Origin: Chloroflexota bacterium
GTDB lineage: Bacteria; Chloroflexota; Dehalococcoidia; Lucifugimonadales; UBA826
Length of the DNA: 45,417 nucleotides
Direction: 5' to 3'
NCBI GenBank assembly: GCA_003228105.1
Contig: QGNN01000010.1
Span: 1-45,417, forward strand
The notes under the pieces: model-generated
What the model saw: only the letters and a program-made list of their open reading frames with translations
Databases searched by the model: none
Told to the model about the DNA's origin: nothing
Position numbers and translations under genes: made by a program
Shown: piece by piece, positions 8,801-16,730 of the stretch
Layout of the letters: each line of letters starts with the position of its first letter
Position numbering within the stretch: the first letter of the stretch is position 1

Positions 8801-9351
8801 TTTTAACAGCAGCTGTTGAAGATTTACGATCTCAAAATATTCCTCCAGACGATCCAAATCACCCTAGCTCTCTCCACCCCAATGCAGTAAGTATAGATTT
8901 GGGAATTCCTACTGGAATATCTCAAGACTATATAGAAGATCTTCCTTCACGTTTAGATATATATCAAAAATTGATCAAATGTCGCACATTGGATGAAACT
9001 AACTTGTTAGAGCAAGGGTTAAAGGATCGGTTTGGCCCACTACCTTGGCAAGCTTTAAATCTTCTTTTTACTGTTAGGCTCAAGATCAAAGCATCGTTAA
9101 CTGGTATGGAATATATTCGAAAAACAGGGGAAAAACTGGTTATTCAGTTTCCTTTTGAGGTGGGAGGAATGAGATTTGCGCTGCAAAACCTAATTGGCCC
9201 TAACTGGACTATAGGTAATATGCAAATAAGATCCACTTTAATTGAACTTGGTGACAACTGGGAAGGCAGCCTTGTGGAGGTGGTTGAGAAATTAGGTGAA
9301 TTTCAATCAAAAATGTCTGGAGAATTAGCCAAATCCACTGCATCTACCTAA
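5818..9351 (+). CDS. mfd: Transcription-repair coupling factor Mfd
   Basis: Mfd is an ATP-driven translocase that removes RNA polymerase stalled at lesions and recruits UvrA. The protein has about 1177 residues from the ATG at 5818 (MDLIKITELL). The track's start at 5773 is a TTG that adds 15 atypical residues. Domains in order: a UvrB-like N-terminal module (SRRGGIIDVYPVG); a CarD-like RNA-polymerase interaction domain beginning SPGDYVVHVEHGIARFVG; helicase motor with Walker A GDVGYGKTE at about residue 645-653 and Walker B DEEQ at about 746; motif VI region QLRGRIGRSS; the translocation (TRG) motif region; and a C-terminal regulatory domain (GIPTGISQDYIEDLPSRLDIY). No strong SD is seen before 5818. 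Its 3' end overlaps the convergent HAD gene by 8 nt. A repeat-like insert lies at 6955-6985. Confidence 0.97.
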   Translation: MDLIKITELLKSDSNYERLVSEIMKGKPETRVQIIDEAVPFFTASLWKDLEIPILLICPSPEHSRRLHEYLSAWMESEATPLRFGESEILPYERLTEDLSTSRERLRTLECLVKNNSAPLVVVTSASALAQKTISIESFKENSFSYLQGDKVNLEEMASYWQQMGYSFESTVSEPGTVSRRGGIIDVYPVGEDMPYRIELWGDEIDSIRTFDPDSQRSIDIVDGFSIRPAKETLISSTSADEFDRLLSHVDLSQCNPEEITRFNAEIDDLVNGRQIEELGLYSGFFNNGTLLDYFPRNGLVISYRNIDAMNSVWNVEERTNQLRTVKESRGEIPLNFPTDRIPWSQIENSLEKLKKNIFLMPWGASDIDNNDTRQMPFSSPPLYKGDLGTLSEDIPEFTSGGGNVIAITSHHSRLKELLKDLSPSEPPATGSVVDLHPLSIIPIDTANIGDGFVINTPQHRLTLLGDKEIFGIAKRRRAKRTNKVSREAFFEEISPGDYVVHVEHGIARFVGTESKYEDSGNHEYLILQYAQGDKLYIPMQHLDRVAPYVAPMDRSPSLTRLGTQEWSRTKARVEKSTREMAVELLSIYAARQVSKGHATGPDTKWQFELEESFPYEETVDQISTLAEIKDDMESDRPMDRLICGDVGYGKTELALRAAFKTVMDGKQVAVLVPTTVLAQQHYETFSERMNAFPVKLSVLSRFKSNMAQKETLKALMDGTVDICIGTHRLVQKDVRFKDLGLVIIDEEQRFGVVHKERLKQMRSQVDILTLSATPIPRTLHMSLAGVRDMSTIESAPEERLPIKTYVSEFSDDLIREAILREMDRQGQVYFLHNRVYNIEYMSEYIQTLVPDAKIGIAHGQMSEKELERSMIAFSQGETDVLLCTTIIESGLDIANANTLIVNRADSFGLAQLYQLRGRIGRSSKRGYSYLLIPKSHTMTESAERRLKAMLSATELGSGFKIAMKDLEIRGAGNILGAEQSGHIHAVGFELYTRLLTAAVEDLRSQNIPPDDPNHPSSLHPNAVSIDLGIPTGISQDYIEDLPSRLDIYQKLIKCRTLDETNLLEQGLKDRFGPLPWQALNLLFTVRLKIKASLTGMEYIRKTGEKLVIQFPFEVGGMRFALQNLIGPNWTIGNMQIRSTLIELGDNWEGSLVEVVEKLGEFQSKMSGELAKSTAST
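6955..6985. repeat. Palindromic repeat-like insert in the mfd reading frame
   Basis: Nested inverted arms are visible: TCCC/GGGA outside and CACCTTT/AAAGGTG inside around a 4-nt loop. The frame reads PPLYKGDLG on plus, and on minus the shadow ORF reads SPLYKGGELNG. Such PLYKG peptides are typical of small dispersed palindromes that insert in frame in some bacterial genomes. No second copy was spotted in this window, so calling it a mobile repeat is inference. Confidence 0.4.
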
Positions 9352-10063
9352 AATCTTCTACCAAGGAATTTAAAGCACCCAATAACTGCCCCATATTGGA
9401 AATCCTCAAACATCGTGAAAACCCAGGGTGATTTCCGTCCCTGTCAATTAATATCGGCCGTACGCCAGAGTTTTCAGCACCATCAATATCTGAACCAATC
9501 TGATCGCCGACGTGAACTGCCTCCAACTCAGAAACGCAGGCAACCTTCAAAGCCTTCTTAAACATTAGAGGGTTCGGTTTTTCAACACCCAACTCCAAAG
9601 AAGTCACAGCAAATTGCATATGTTTTGACAGGTTAAATTCATCCAATAATTCGCTTCCCGGTCGATTCATATTCGACAGTAATCCCAGGCATATACCTCG
9701 AGACCTCAGTTCCTCCAAAACAGGCCAAACGTCCTCAAAAATAGTCATGTCATATGGAATGGCTCTTACGGCATGCCATATTTCCCCAGCAGTCTCCAAA
9801 TCTACATCTATGCCTGAACCTCTTATAATTTTTCTTTCATATTCACAGAAAAAATTAAATCGTTCAGTTTCTGACATTTGCCGCAAGGGGTGACCTTTAT
9901 TCTGCTCCGTCATGAAAGCATCAGCCTGGCCATAGCCCCTAAGAACACCTTGTTGGGTTAACGAGATACCAAACTTATCGCAAGCCTGAGATTGAATTTC
10001 ATATCGCGATGGTTTAAATCCCGCCAAAGTTCCATACAGATCAAAAAAAATCGCTTTTATCAT
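9344..10063 (-). CDS. HAD-superfamily hydrolase (phosphatase-like)
   Basis: This 239-residue protein has all four HAD motifs: motif I FFDLYGTL near the N-terminus (nucleophile Asp, with the second acid replaced by Tyr as in dehalogenase-like HADs), motif II LLSNMNRPG, motif III Lys in GVEKPNPLMFKKA, and motif IV VHVGDQIGSDIDGA. An alpha-helical cap lies between motifs I and II. The DxYGT form is common in 2-haloacid dehalogenase-like and small-molecule phosphatase HADs, so dephosphorylation or dehalogenation of a small metabolite is possible. It is convergent with mfd (8-nt overlap) and divergent from the AIR-synthase-like gene. Confidence 0.88.
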   Translation of the reverse strand: MIKAIFFDLYGTLAGFKPSRYEIQSQACDKFGISLTQQGVLRGYGQADAFMTEQNKGHPLRQMSETERFNFFCEYERKIIRGSGIDVDLETAGEIWHAVRAIPYDMTIFEDVWPVLEELRSRGICLGLLSNMNRPGSELLDEFNLSKHMQFAVTSLELGVEKPNPLMFKKALKVACVSELEAVHVGDQIGSDIDGAENSGVRPILIDRDGNHPGFSRCLRISNMGQLLGALNSLVEDFR

Positions 10064-10115
10064 ATCGCAGTTATAATAGCACCTCTATATCTCAAAGCAG
10101 CGATGGATTGTCCTT

Positions 10116-11120
10116 ATGAAAGCTGGTAAGTTGCCAATTGAACACTTGGAAAAGATTCTGAATAATCTTAGGTCAACGGACCCACGGGTTGTTGCAGGGC
10201 CGGCCCCCGGAGAAGATGCCTCCTTAATTGATATGGGAGATCGATATCTTGTCGCAACAACCGATCCAATAACATTCACAACAAACCAGATCGGTTGGTA
10301 TGTCGTCAATATAAATGCCAATGACGTGGCCGTAATGGGGGGTGAACCAAAATGGATGATGGCTACAATACTTTTGCCGGAGAATTATGACGAAACTTCT
10401 ACAAACCAAATCTTTCAAGATATGACAAAGGCTTGCCGGCAATTAAATGTATCTATTATCGGTGGCCACACAGAAATTACCGTAGGAATAGATCGACCCT
10501 TGATATCAGGGGTCATGCTAGGAGAGGTTAAGAAAGGAAGGGAGATAAAATCTTCGGGGGCAAATATAGGAGATTCAATTATCCTAACTAAAGCCATCCC
10601 AATAGAGGGTTGCGCAATTTTGGCCAACGAGGCAGTAACAAAATTGAGGGAAAATGGCATTGAAGAAAGCTCAATTTATGAATCACAAAACCTCATATAT
10701 AACCCAGGCATCAGCGTGGTAAAAGATGCATCTATAGCAATAGATTCAGGGGAAATAACTGCCATGCATGATATCACAGAAGGTGGAATAGCTGGTGGTC
10801 TAAGAGAACTTTCATATGCCTCTAAATTAGGTATGCACATAATTAGGGAAGACATTCCTGAGATACCTCAAGCTAAACAATTCTCCGACCTCCTGGGCCT
10901 TAACATCCTCGGTATGATAGCCTCGGGGTCTTTATTGATATGTGCACACCCAAAATATGACTCTACGATATTAAAAAACCTGAATAAAAATGGAATAAAA
11001 GCAACTAAAATCGGGATAATGAAAGATTTAGACTACGGACTCAAAATGGCTGAAAATCAATCAATCTATGATCTACCAAATTTTGAGACTGATGAAATTG
11101 CTCGGTTTCTGTCCAATTAA
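10116..11120 (+). CDS. AIR synthase-related (PurM/HypE-like) protein
   Basis: This is a 334-residue protein of the PurM/HypE/ThiL/SelD ATP-binding fold. The N-terminal half has the family pattern PGEDASLIDMGDRYLV, TTDPITFTTNQIGW and VNINANDVAVMGGEP. The C-terminal half has MHDITEGGIAGGLREL. It is closest in style to stand-alone AIR-synthase-like or HypE-like proteins. No other hydrogenase maturation gene and no other purine gene is nearby, so the reaction is not assignable; phosphorylation or ATP-dependent activation of a small substrate is the family theme. It is divergent from the HAD hydrolase (53 nt) and lies 50 nt before an enoyl-CoA hydratase gene. Confidence 0.82.
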   Translation: MKAGKLPIEHLEKILNNLRSTDPRVVAGPAPGEDASLIDMGDRYLVATTDPITFTTNQIGWYVVNINANDVAVMGGEPKWMMATILLPENYDETSTNQIFQDMTKACRQLNVSIIGGHTEITVGIDRPLISGVMLGEVKKGREIKSSGANIGDSIILTKAIPIEGCAILANEAVTKLRENGIEESSIYESQNLIYNPGISVVKDASIAIDSGEITAMHDITEGGIAGGLRELSYASKLGMHIIREDIPEIPQAKQFSDLLGLNILGMIASGSLLICAHPKYDSTILKNLNKNGIKATKIGIMKDLDYGLKMAENQSIYDLPNFETDEIARFLSN

Positions 11121-11170
11121 CCACAACAAGTCAAAACTCATTAAGTAAAAATTTCAATTGGAGGCATAAG

Positions 11171-12034
11171 ATGAGCGGAACCTACATAAAATCTGAAAGC
11201 GATCAAGGCGTTCTAATACTAACCATGCATGACCCTAAAACAAGGAACGCCATAGGATTGGAAATGATGGAGGAACTAGAAGAGGAACTCGATAGATTTG
11301 AGGCATCTCCTACCCTCCGCGCGTTGGTTTTAACTGGATCAGATCCTTCCTTCTGCTCAGGAGCCAATGTCAAAACCATGAATGAGGATAACGAGTCTTC
11401 TGAGACTAAGGCTATACTAAGTGATAGCACGCCATGGGACCTCCTGAACCAAGCCTGGGACAAGCAATCGGCATTAAATTCAAGGCCGAGGGACTTGATA
11501 GAAGGCGTACGTTATGTCCCACTGCGATTGCACAATCTACAAAAACCCTCGATAGCCGCCGTTAACGGGTCCGCTATTGGCCTGGGAATGGGCATAGCTT
11601 TGTCTTGCGACATCCGGTTTGCTTCTACCAAGGCTAAGTTTTCTGAGATGTTCGTCAAAAGAGGATTAATACCTGCCGATGGTTCCTGCTGGCAACTCCC
11701 TCGTATGATAGGTTTGGGGAAAACTTTCATGCTCCAATACACAGGAGAAATAGTTTCAGCTGAAGAGTCTTTAGAGCTTGGCATAGTGAACAAAATGACC
11801 CCGCACGATCAGTTAATGACTGAAACCATGGATCTGGCCCACCGAATAGCCTCCGGAGCTACTTATTCGATGGCTTTGATAAAAAGGCTCATTCATGAAT
11901 CACTGCACACCAACCTGGAGGAAAGTTTAAAACTCGCCGGACCCGCTCAAGATATTGCCCGTCAAACATCGGACCACAAAGAAGGCGTGAAAGCATTCGT
12001 CGAGAAGAGAAGCCCAAATTTCACAGGCCGATAA
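11171..12034 (+). CDS. Enoyl-CoA hydratase/isomerase family protein
   Basis: This is a complete crotonase-fold enzyme of 287 residues with a strong RBS (TTGGAGGCATAAG-ATG). The oxyanion-hole segments are DPSFCSGANVKTM and NGSAIGLGMGIALSCDIRFA. The active-site region reads FSEMFVKRGLIPADGSCWQLP, where the Glu of SEMF is a catalytic candidate. The C-terminal trimerisation helices contain ATYSMALIKRLIHESL. Compared with short-chain hydratases there is an extra loop around residues 75-115. Hydration or isomerisation of an acyl-CoA is likely, but the substrate is unknown. It converges on the alpha/beta hydrolase gene with a 9-nt gap. Confidence 0.9.
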   Translation: MSGTYIKSESDQGVLILTMHDPKTRNAIGLEMMEELEEELDRFEASPTLRALVLTGSDPSFCSGANVKTMNEDNESSETKAILSDSTPWDLLNQAWDKQSALNSRPRDLIEGVRYVPLRLHNLQKPSIAAVNGSAIGLGMGIALSCDIRFASTKAKFSEMFVKRGLIPADGSCWQLPRMIGLGKTFMLQYTGEIVSAEESLELGIVNKMTPHDQLMTETMDLAHRIASGATYSMALIKRLIHESLHTNLEESLKLAGPAQDIARQTSDHKEGVKAFVEKRSPNFTGR

Positions 12035-12043
12035 CAATTGTCC

Positions 12044-12862
12044 CTAAATAGAGTTAAGGAACCATTTAACGGTAGATTCAAAGGAACTAGGGGATTCCTG
12101 ATAAAACCAGTGGCCTCCACCTTCAAGTTCAGCTAGCCTACAGTTGCCCGTCGCCTCTTTCATTCTCACAGCAGTTTCATGGGTCAAAAGTGTGCTTTGC
12201 CTGCCCCTAACTATGACAGCGGGACAGTCGACTGCTTTCCAGGTTTCCCAAAGGTCAGGTCGTTCGTATTCGTAGATGAGGTTTCTGTCTCTTTTCCATA
12301 CCCGCCCTCCATCAGCTTTTGATACCGTCATTACTTCAGCCTGAAATCTAACCATTTCTTCTGAAGACTGAGGTTGTCTGGACCATATTCTGTCGACAAG
12401 ATCTTCAAAATTATCCCATTCGTCAGATTCGTTTTTATACCTTTCAAACATTGAACCCGACGTCTCGTTGACTGCATCCGGGTCTATATCAACAACCACT
12501 AACGCTTTGACCCGGTTTGGGTTGTGAGCAGCATATGAAAAGGCATATCTCCCTCCGGCTGAATGGCCTATCAGGATTGGATTTTCAATGCCTAATTTCA
12601 AAATAGTTGCTTCCACATCGGATATATAATCTAGAAATGCATAACTTCCTGGCGTATGATCGCTGTCGCCATGACCTCTACTATCCAGCGCCACCACCCA
12701 ATATTCGCTAGACATGGATTGGGCAAATACTTCCCAACTCCTACCGCAGTCTTGCAGGCCGTGCAGCAAAAGCATTGAAGGATTAGATCTGTCACCCCAT
12801 TCCGAACAAACTAGTCCCACTCCGCAATGGTTAAATTTGATCTGCTGGCGAGTATCGCCCAT
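12044..12862 (-). CDS. Alpha/beta hydrolase
   Basis: This is a serine hydrolase of about 272 residues. Oxyanion-hole motif LLHGLQDCGRSW is followed by the GDSDH region, nucleophile elbow GHSAGGRYAF with Ser at about residue 101, and catalytic His in GGGHWFYQ near the C-terminus. No signal peptide is seen, so it is probably cytoplasmic. The substrate is unknown; esters, lactones or ring-cleavage products are typical. The track starts at a TTG (12865), but an ATG lies one codon later at 12862. It overlaps the TGA of the upstream thioredoxin gene by 1 nt (TGATG), which supports the ATG and translational coupling. Confidence 0.88.
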   Translation of the reverse strand: MGDTRQQIKFNHCGVGLVCSEWGDRSNPSMLLLHGLQDCGRSWEVFAQSMSSEYWVVALDSRGHGDSDHTPGSYAFLDYISDVEATILKLGIENPILIGHSAGGRYAFSYAAHNPNRVKALVVVDIDPDAVNETSGSMFERYKNESDEWDNFEDLVDRIWSRQPQSSEEMVRFQAEVMTVSKADGGRVWKRDRNLIYEYERPDLWETWKAVDCPAVIVRGRQSTLLTHETAVRMKEATGNCRLAELEGGGHWFYQESPSSFESTVKWFLNSI

Positions 12863-13482
12863 CAATTAAACTTCCTAAATCCATCTTGGTTTTTATCAGA
12901 GCCATATATATCTCGAAATGAGTCATTTTCTAATGCCTCGGCCCTCAATTGCAAACTTGACTCACCGATTGAACCAACCCATCGACCTATAATAATACCG
13001 TCCCGATCTATAAAAAATGTAACTGGTAGCCCTGTCACCCCATAGTCCACCATTATTTTTCCGTTTTTATCTATGGCATTGGTAAATGTGACATCAAATT
13101 CCCTAATATATTCATCAGCATCGGCCAAAGTATCTTGCACATTTATTCCTAGTACTACCACATCCTTTTGTCGATACAATCTCCAAATTTTCTCGAAATG
13201 AGGTGTTTCGTCTCTACATGGTGGACACCAAGAGGCCCAAAAGTTCAGGACAATTGGTAAGCCGAGGTAATTTGATAAAGATACCGGATCTCCATCTATA
13301 CCGACAGCAAGAAAGTCCGGTGACTTTTTATCTATCAATTGCTCGCCGCTCCTTCCCGTCGCAGAAGTTCTATTAGAAAGGCCTGTAGCAAGAAATACGG
13401 TAAATAATGTTATAAGTATGGCCACTATTAGGATGGCAATTCCCTTCACAACATTAGTATTGCCTTGAATTATTGATCTCAT
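12862..13482 (-). CDS. TlpA-like membrane-anchored thiol-disulfide oxidoreductase
   Basis: This 206-residue protein has an N-terminal membrane anchor (GIAILIVAILITLFTVFLA) and an extracytoplasmic redoxin domain. The active site is NFWASWCPPCRDE with CxxC. It is followed by the VVLGINVQD strand and the cis-Pro loop TGLPVTFFIDRDG. Family members reduce disulfides in exported proteins, including apocytochromes c; that fits the multiheme ACIII genes in this window but is not shown by neighbourhood. It is coupled by a 1-nt overlap to the downstream alpha/beta hydrolase. The start at 13482 is kept because it gives a normal short cytoplasmic tail before the anchor. Confidence 0.9.
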   Translation of the reverse strand: MRSIIQGNTNVVKGIAILIVAILITLFTVFLATGLSNRTSATGRSGEQLIDKKSPDFLAVGIDGDPVSLSNYLGLPIVLNFWASWCPPCRDETPHFEKIWRLYRQKDVVVLGINVQDTLADADEYIREFDVTFTNAIDKNGKIMVDYGVTGLPVTFFIDRDGIIIGRWVGSIGESSLQLRAEALENDSFRDIYGSDKNQDGFRKFN

Positions 13483-13542
13483 AACACTCGGAAATATGAT
13501 TTTTCTTAAGTAAGAAGTATGCTTCGATTAATATTATCAAGC

Positions 13543-13573
13543 AAAAAGGGGAAGTATTTGAGACTTCCCCTTT
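13543..13573 (-). terminator. Strong intrinsic terminator after the ThDP-enzyme gene
   Basis: A perfect 11-bp inverted repeat (AAAGGGGAAGT / ACTTCCCCTTT) with a 7-nt loop is followed on the minus strand by a TTTTT run. It lies 23 nt after the stop of the minus-strand gene 13596-15236 and before the TlpA-like gene, so the two are separate transcription units. Confidence 0.9.
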
Positions 13574-13595
13574 AAGAATTTATCAGGATATAAGT

Positions 13596-15236
13596 TTAAA
13601 AATTTGATCGCCGATCTTCCATATTTGAATGGACATCTATGAGTACCGTTTTGCCATCCGCATTCAATTGTTTCGCCTGTTCCAAGGCTGAGGCTATCTC
13701 CTCAGGCTTTGTCACCGTTATCCCAACCGCTCCGAGGCCCTCAGCAATTTTGGCATAATCCCCGGTCATATAGGTTGTACCAAAAGATTCCCTTGCTGTC
13801 GGATACCCACCCGGGTAGGTAGCCATACCTCCATTGTTTAAAACAATTGTTGTTATTGGTACACCCGCTCGAACAGAAGTTTCTATGTCCAAACCCGACA
13901 TACCAAAGGCCCCATCGCCCATAATATTTATACAGAATTTATCTGGGCATGCTATTTTCACACCAGTCATTAGTGGAATTCCATACCCCAAGTGGGTAGT
14001 TTTGCCCCAACCGACATAGCTATGAGGTACTGTACCAGGATAAAAAGGCATTATGATGTCTCTTGGGGCCCCAGCATCATGCGTCACTATACTATTTTCC
14101 TTGTCGAGAACGTTAATCATCTCGCCAATGACTCTGTATGGAGTAATTGGCATCTCATTTGAGCTCAGAACTTCGCTCCATTCTGCCATCCATTTATCGT
14201 TTATTTCAGCAATTTGATCTGGCAATTCTGAGGAGTCTTTCCTATCTTCCCCTGCAAGTTGAGCCTGGACTTCATCTACCATCATACCGAGAGTAAGTTT
14301 TGTATCACCGATCAACCCAACATCAACATTAAAATCCTTGTTCAAATCGGCCACGGTTTCAGTGTTATGAATCATCACTTTCCCATCTGGTATCGGTTGC
14401 CCGTAGCCAGTTCGTGTAAGACTAGTCCCCACCCCAAATAAAACATCTGATTCCTGAAGCCATGTCCTTGCCTGTAGTGATGTCGCAGAACTTCCCGATC
14501 CAAGAGCCAACGGATGTCTTTGGTCAAACCCGGATTTACCGGGCATAGTGCAGTAAACTGGGATTTGGGCAATCTCGGCCAATTCCGTGAGCTCCGGAGA
14601 TGCCCCTGACATCAAAACACCCATTCCTGACCAGATCACAGGTTTTTTTGCGGCAAGCAACAATCTAACCGCTTCTTTAATCTCTGCTGGATCTGGAGCA
14701 AATTTATGTCTTTTAGGAGGAGAGTAAGAGGACACAACTGAATCATCTACCTCCATCTCACCAACGTCTGCGGGAATCTCCACAATAACCGGGCCTGGCC
14801 TACCGTTTCGTAGGGCATGAAAAGCCCTCCGCATAATAGACGCTACCTGATCGGGTTGAAATATTACTTCGGCAGACACTGAAACTGATTCATAAGTTCT
14901 AGCCGGGGAAAAATTTGGCTTAACCGATCGAGCGGACACTGCAGGACCACCGGGAAGATATAGAATTGGTACATTATCTGCATAAGCCTGGGCCAAACCT
15001 CCCATCGTATTCTCAGATCCAGGCCCGCCCTGGGTTATCAAAACTCCAAACTCTTCTCGGTTTCTCATGCGGCTAAACCCATCCACCGCCATTGCTGCTC
15101 CTCGTTCTTGACGGAACATGATTGGATTGATTCCGACTTCGGCCACTGCCTCAATCAGGTTATTGGATGGGAAACAGCCTGCCCATTCAATTCCTTCAGT
15201 TTTTAATATCCTTGCTACAGCATCAAGCACTTTCAT
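13596..15236 (-). CDS. Thiamine diphosphate-dependent enzyme, acetolactate synthase-like
   Basis: This is a three-domain ThDP enzyme of about 546 residues. The Pyr domain has the conserved Glu in FRQERGAAMAVDGFSR and the TQGGPGSENTMGGLAQAY segment. The central domain follows at about 190-330. The PP domain has the ThDP motif from IMGDGAFGMSGLDIETSV to IVLNN. It resembles the large-subunit acetolactate synthase family, but no small regulatory subunit gene adjoins it, so it may be a catabolic paralogue acting on a 2-oxo acid or acyl-CoA. The track's Met is 14 codons early. The ATG at 15236 has GGAGG about 10 nt upstream and begins MKVLDAVARILKTEG, as homologues do. A strong terminator follows at 13543-13573. 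Confidence 0.9.
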   Translation of the reverse strand: MKVLDAVARILKTEGIEWAGCFPSNNLIEAVAEVGINPIMFRQERGAAMAVDGFSRMRNREEFGVLITQGGPGSENTMGGLAQAYADNVPILYLPGGPAVSARSVKPNFSPARTYESVSVSAEVIFQPDQVASIMRRAFHALRNGRPGPVIVEIPADVGEMEVDDSVVSSYSPPKRHKFAPDPAEIKEAVRLLLAAKKPVIWSGMGVLMSGASPELTELAEIAQIPVYCTMPGKSGFDQRHPLALGSGSSATSLQARTWLQESDVLFGVGTSLTRTGYGQPIPDGKVMIHNTETVADLNKDFNVDVGLIGDTKLTLGMMVDEVQAQLAGEDRKDSSELPDQIAEINDKWMAEWSEVLSSNEMPITPYRVIGEMINVLDKENSIVTHDAGAPRDIIMPFYPGTVPHSYVGWGKTTHLGYGIPLMTGVKIACPDKFCINIMGDGAFGMSGLDIETSVRAGVPITTIVLNNGGMATYPGGYPTARESFGTTYMTGDYAKIAEGLGAVGITVTKPEEIASALEQAKQLNADGKTVLIDVHSNMEDRRSNF

Positions 15237-15438
15237 GAATATGAATCCTCCACTTAGAATAACTATTTGTCCCGACAATCGGTAAGCATAGCAGCTTTCA
15301 ACATGGTCCTACTCAAAAGCCGATCAAACCACATTGTAGTTGGCATAAATATCATTATCAACCTGAGTATACTAGTCAAAATCACTCCTTACGCTAAACT
15401 TGATTAGAGTTAAATTTGGCCAACGTTCCCCTCCACTA

Positions 15439-16218
15439 ATGAACAGTGAAAAAAAGAAAATGCAAATAGGGCAAAAAATACATCATGTACGAGAAATAAA
15501 TTCTACTATGGAAGCCTGTAATCGTCTGGCCATTTTAGGGGAACCAAACGGAACCATAGTGTCAACAAATTATCAGGAATCAGGTAGAGGTAGGTTCAAA
15601 AGGAAGTGGGTATCTCCGAGCGGAGACAACATCCAAATGTCGATACTACTTAGACCCAATCAGCAGGAACTAAAATATCTCAATATTTTCGCATCGATGG
15701 CAGTGCTAGCTACTTGTGAACAAACTCTAGGGGTGGATGGAAGTATTAAATGGCCTAATGATGTTCAAATCAATGGCAAGAAAATCGCAGGGATATTAAC
15801 TGAAACAGTGCTAGAAGGTGAGAAAGTTGTATCTTCCGTAATCGGAATCGGATTAAACGTTAATCTCGACGTAAAAATGCAGCCTGATATTGAAGAAACT
15901 GCAACTTCTCTTAAATATGAGAAAGGCAGGTATATAAACCGTTCCATAATTCTAAAGAAGCTTATAAAAAAATTAAATTTATATTATTCCAAAATTAGTG
16001 ATGGTAGATCTTTAACCCAACGGTGGTCTGACAAGTTGAGTACGATAGGTGAAGAAGTAACCTTGTCATTCGGGGAAAATCCCGATGAAACTGTTTTGGT
16101 TGGATTGGCCGAATCGATCAATGATGACGGTGGGCTAATAATCCGGAAAGCGGACGGTTCACTTTTCACAGCTAATGCTGGTGAGGTAACTTTAGCAAAA
16201 AAAGGGAGAATCTTGTGA
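15439..16218 (+). CDS. birA: Biotin--[acetyl-CoA-carboxylase] ligase, without DNA-binding domain
   Basis: BirA activates biotin with ATP and attaches it to carboxylase carrier lysines. The protein is about 259 residues from the ATG at 15439. The catalytic core has the biotinyl-AMP loop GRGRFKRKWVSPSGDN and the KWPNDVQINGKKIAGILTE segment. A short SH3-like C-terminal domain ends with GGLIIRKADGSLFTANAGEV. The N-terminal helix-turn-helix of class II BirA is absent, so it is a class I ligase and not a repressor. The track start at 15400 is TTG with an atypical leader. The ATG at 15460, after AAAAAAAGAAA, is another candidate. The gene is divergent from the ThDP enzyme gene by about 200 nt. Confidence 0.93.
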   Translation: MNSEKKKMQIGQKIHHVREINSTMEACNRLAILGEPNGTIVSTNYQESGRGRFKRKWVSPSGDNIQMSILLRPNQQELKYLNIFASMAVLATCEQTLGVDGSIKWPNDVQINGKKIAGILTETVLEGEKVVSSVIGIGLNVNLDVKMQPDIEETATSLKYEKGRYINRSIILKKLIKKLNLYYSKISDGRSLTQRWSDKLSTIGEEVTLSFGENPDETVLVGLAESINDDGGLIIRKADGSLFTANAGEVTLAKKGRIL

Positions 16219-16251
16219 TAAATTGATCCCTAATAATTTTGGAGTATGGAA

Positions 16252-16644
16252 ATGCTTGAAAAACTTAATTTAGAAGACAAAACATATGTTAAAAAATAAA
16301 AGAGGTCGCATAATAAATACGACCTCTGACCTAGCTGTGAGAGGCTTGTGGAACTCTGTGGTTCCATGCGCTTCGAAGGACCGATACACCAATTAAGCTC
16401 TTCTCTGGCACTTGAGTGGGGCCGGGACGGAATAAGGGTCAATGGTATCGGTGCAGGGTGGCTTAACACCAAGCATAAATCAGCTCCTAGTGAACCTGAT
16501 TTATTAGAACGCTATATACCCTTGAAAAGAAAAGGGTATCCAAACGAACTTACACAAATGCTAGTGTACTTCTCTTCGGATTCATGCAATTTTGTGAATG
16601 GTCAAACGATATTCATCGACGGGGCGGCGCTTGCACATGCTTAG
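16252..16644 (+). pseudogene. Short-chain dehydrogenase/reductase remnant with internal deletions
   Basis: Two pieces of one SDR gene survive. The N-terminal piece has an RBS (GGAG at 16241-16244) and an ATG at 16252 reading MLEKLNLEDKTYV. It ends in a stop at 16297-16299, exactly where the TGxxxGIG cofactor motif should begin. The C-terminal piece (16348-16644) reads GSMRFEG, then LSSSLALEWGRDGIRVNGIGAGW and a normal ending FVNGQTIFIDGAALAHA. The Rossmann motif, NNAG, catalytic Ser and YxxxK are all missing, and the Met-Arg-Phe-Glu piece is joined directly to IHQLSSS, so at least two internal segments were lost. A hairpin sits at the first junction. The track's 98-residue ORF is only the tail and cannot be a working enzyme. 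Confidence 0.82.
16288..16327 (-). terminator. Hairpin with T-rich tail inside the SDR remnant, minus-strand terminator
   Basis: The inverted repeat AGAGGTCG (16301-16308) / CGACCTCT (16320-16327) has an 11-nt loop. On the minus strand it is followed by TTTTATTTTTT. This is a good intrinsic terminator for leftward transcription coming from proC-yggT, though about 400 nt beyond the yggT stop. It lies at the deletion junction of the SDR remnant, so it may have arrived with, or been created by, the rearrangement. Confidence 0.6.
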
Positions 16645-16730
16645 ACCATTGGGTCCAATTTAACCAACCTGAAACATCTCAAAACCTCTGAATTTATGGA
16701 ATCCGCAATCACAGCAAATTCAGTTGGATA

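Noticed and set aside
15279-15438. Promoter pair in the birA/ThDP divergent region (TTGACT with GATAAT on minus)
   Set aside because: The spacing is 14 nt, too short for a normal sigma70 promoter.
16281-16290. AACATATGTT palindrome
   Set aside because: A 10-bp AT-rich palindrome is expected by chance here and overlaps the SDR remnant.
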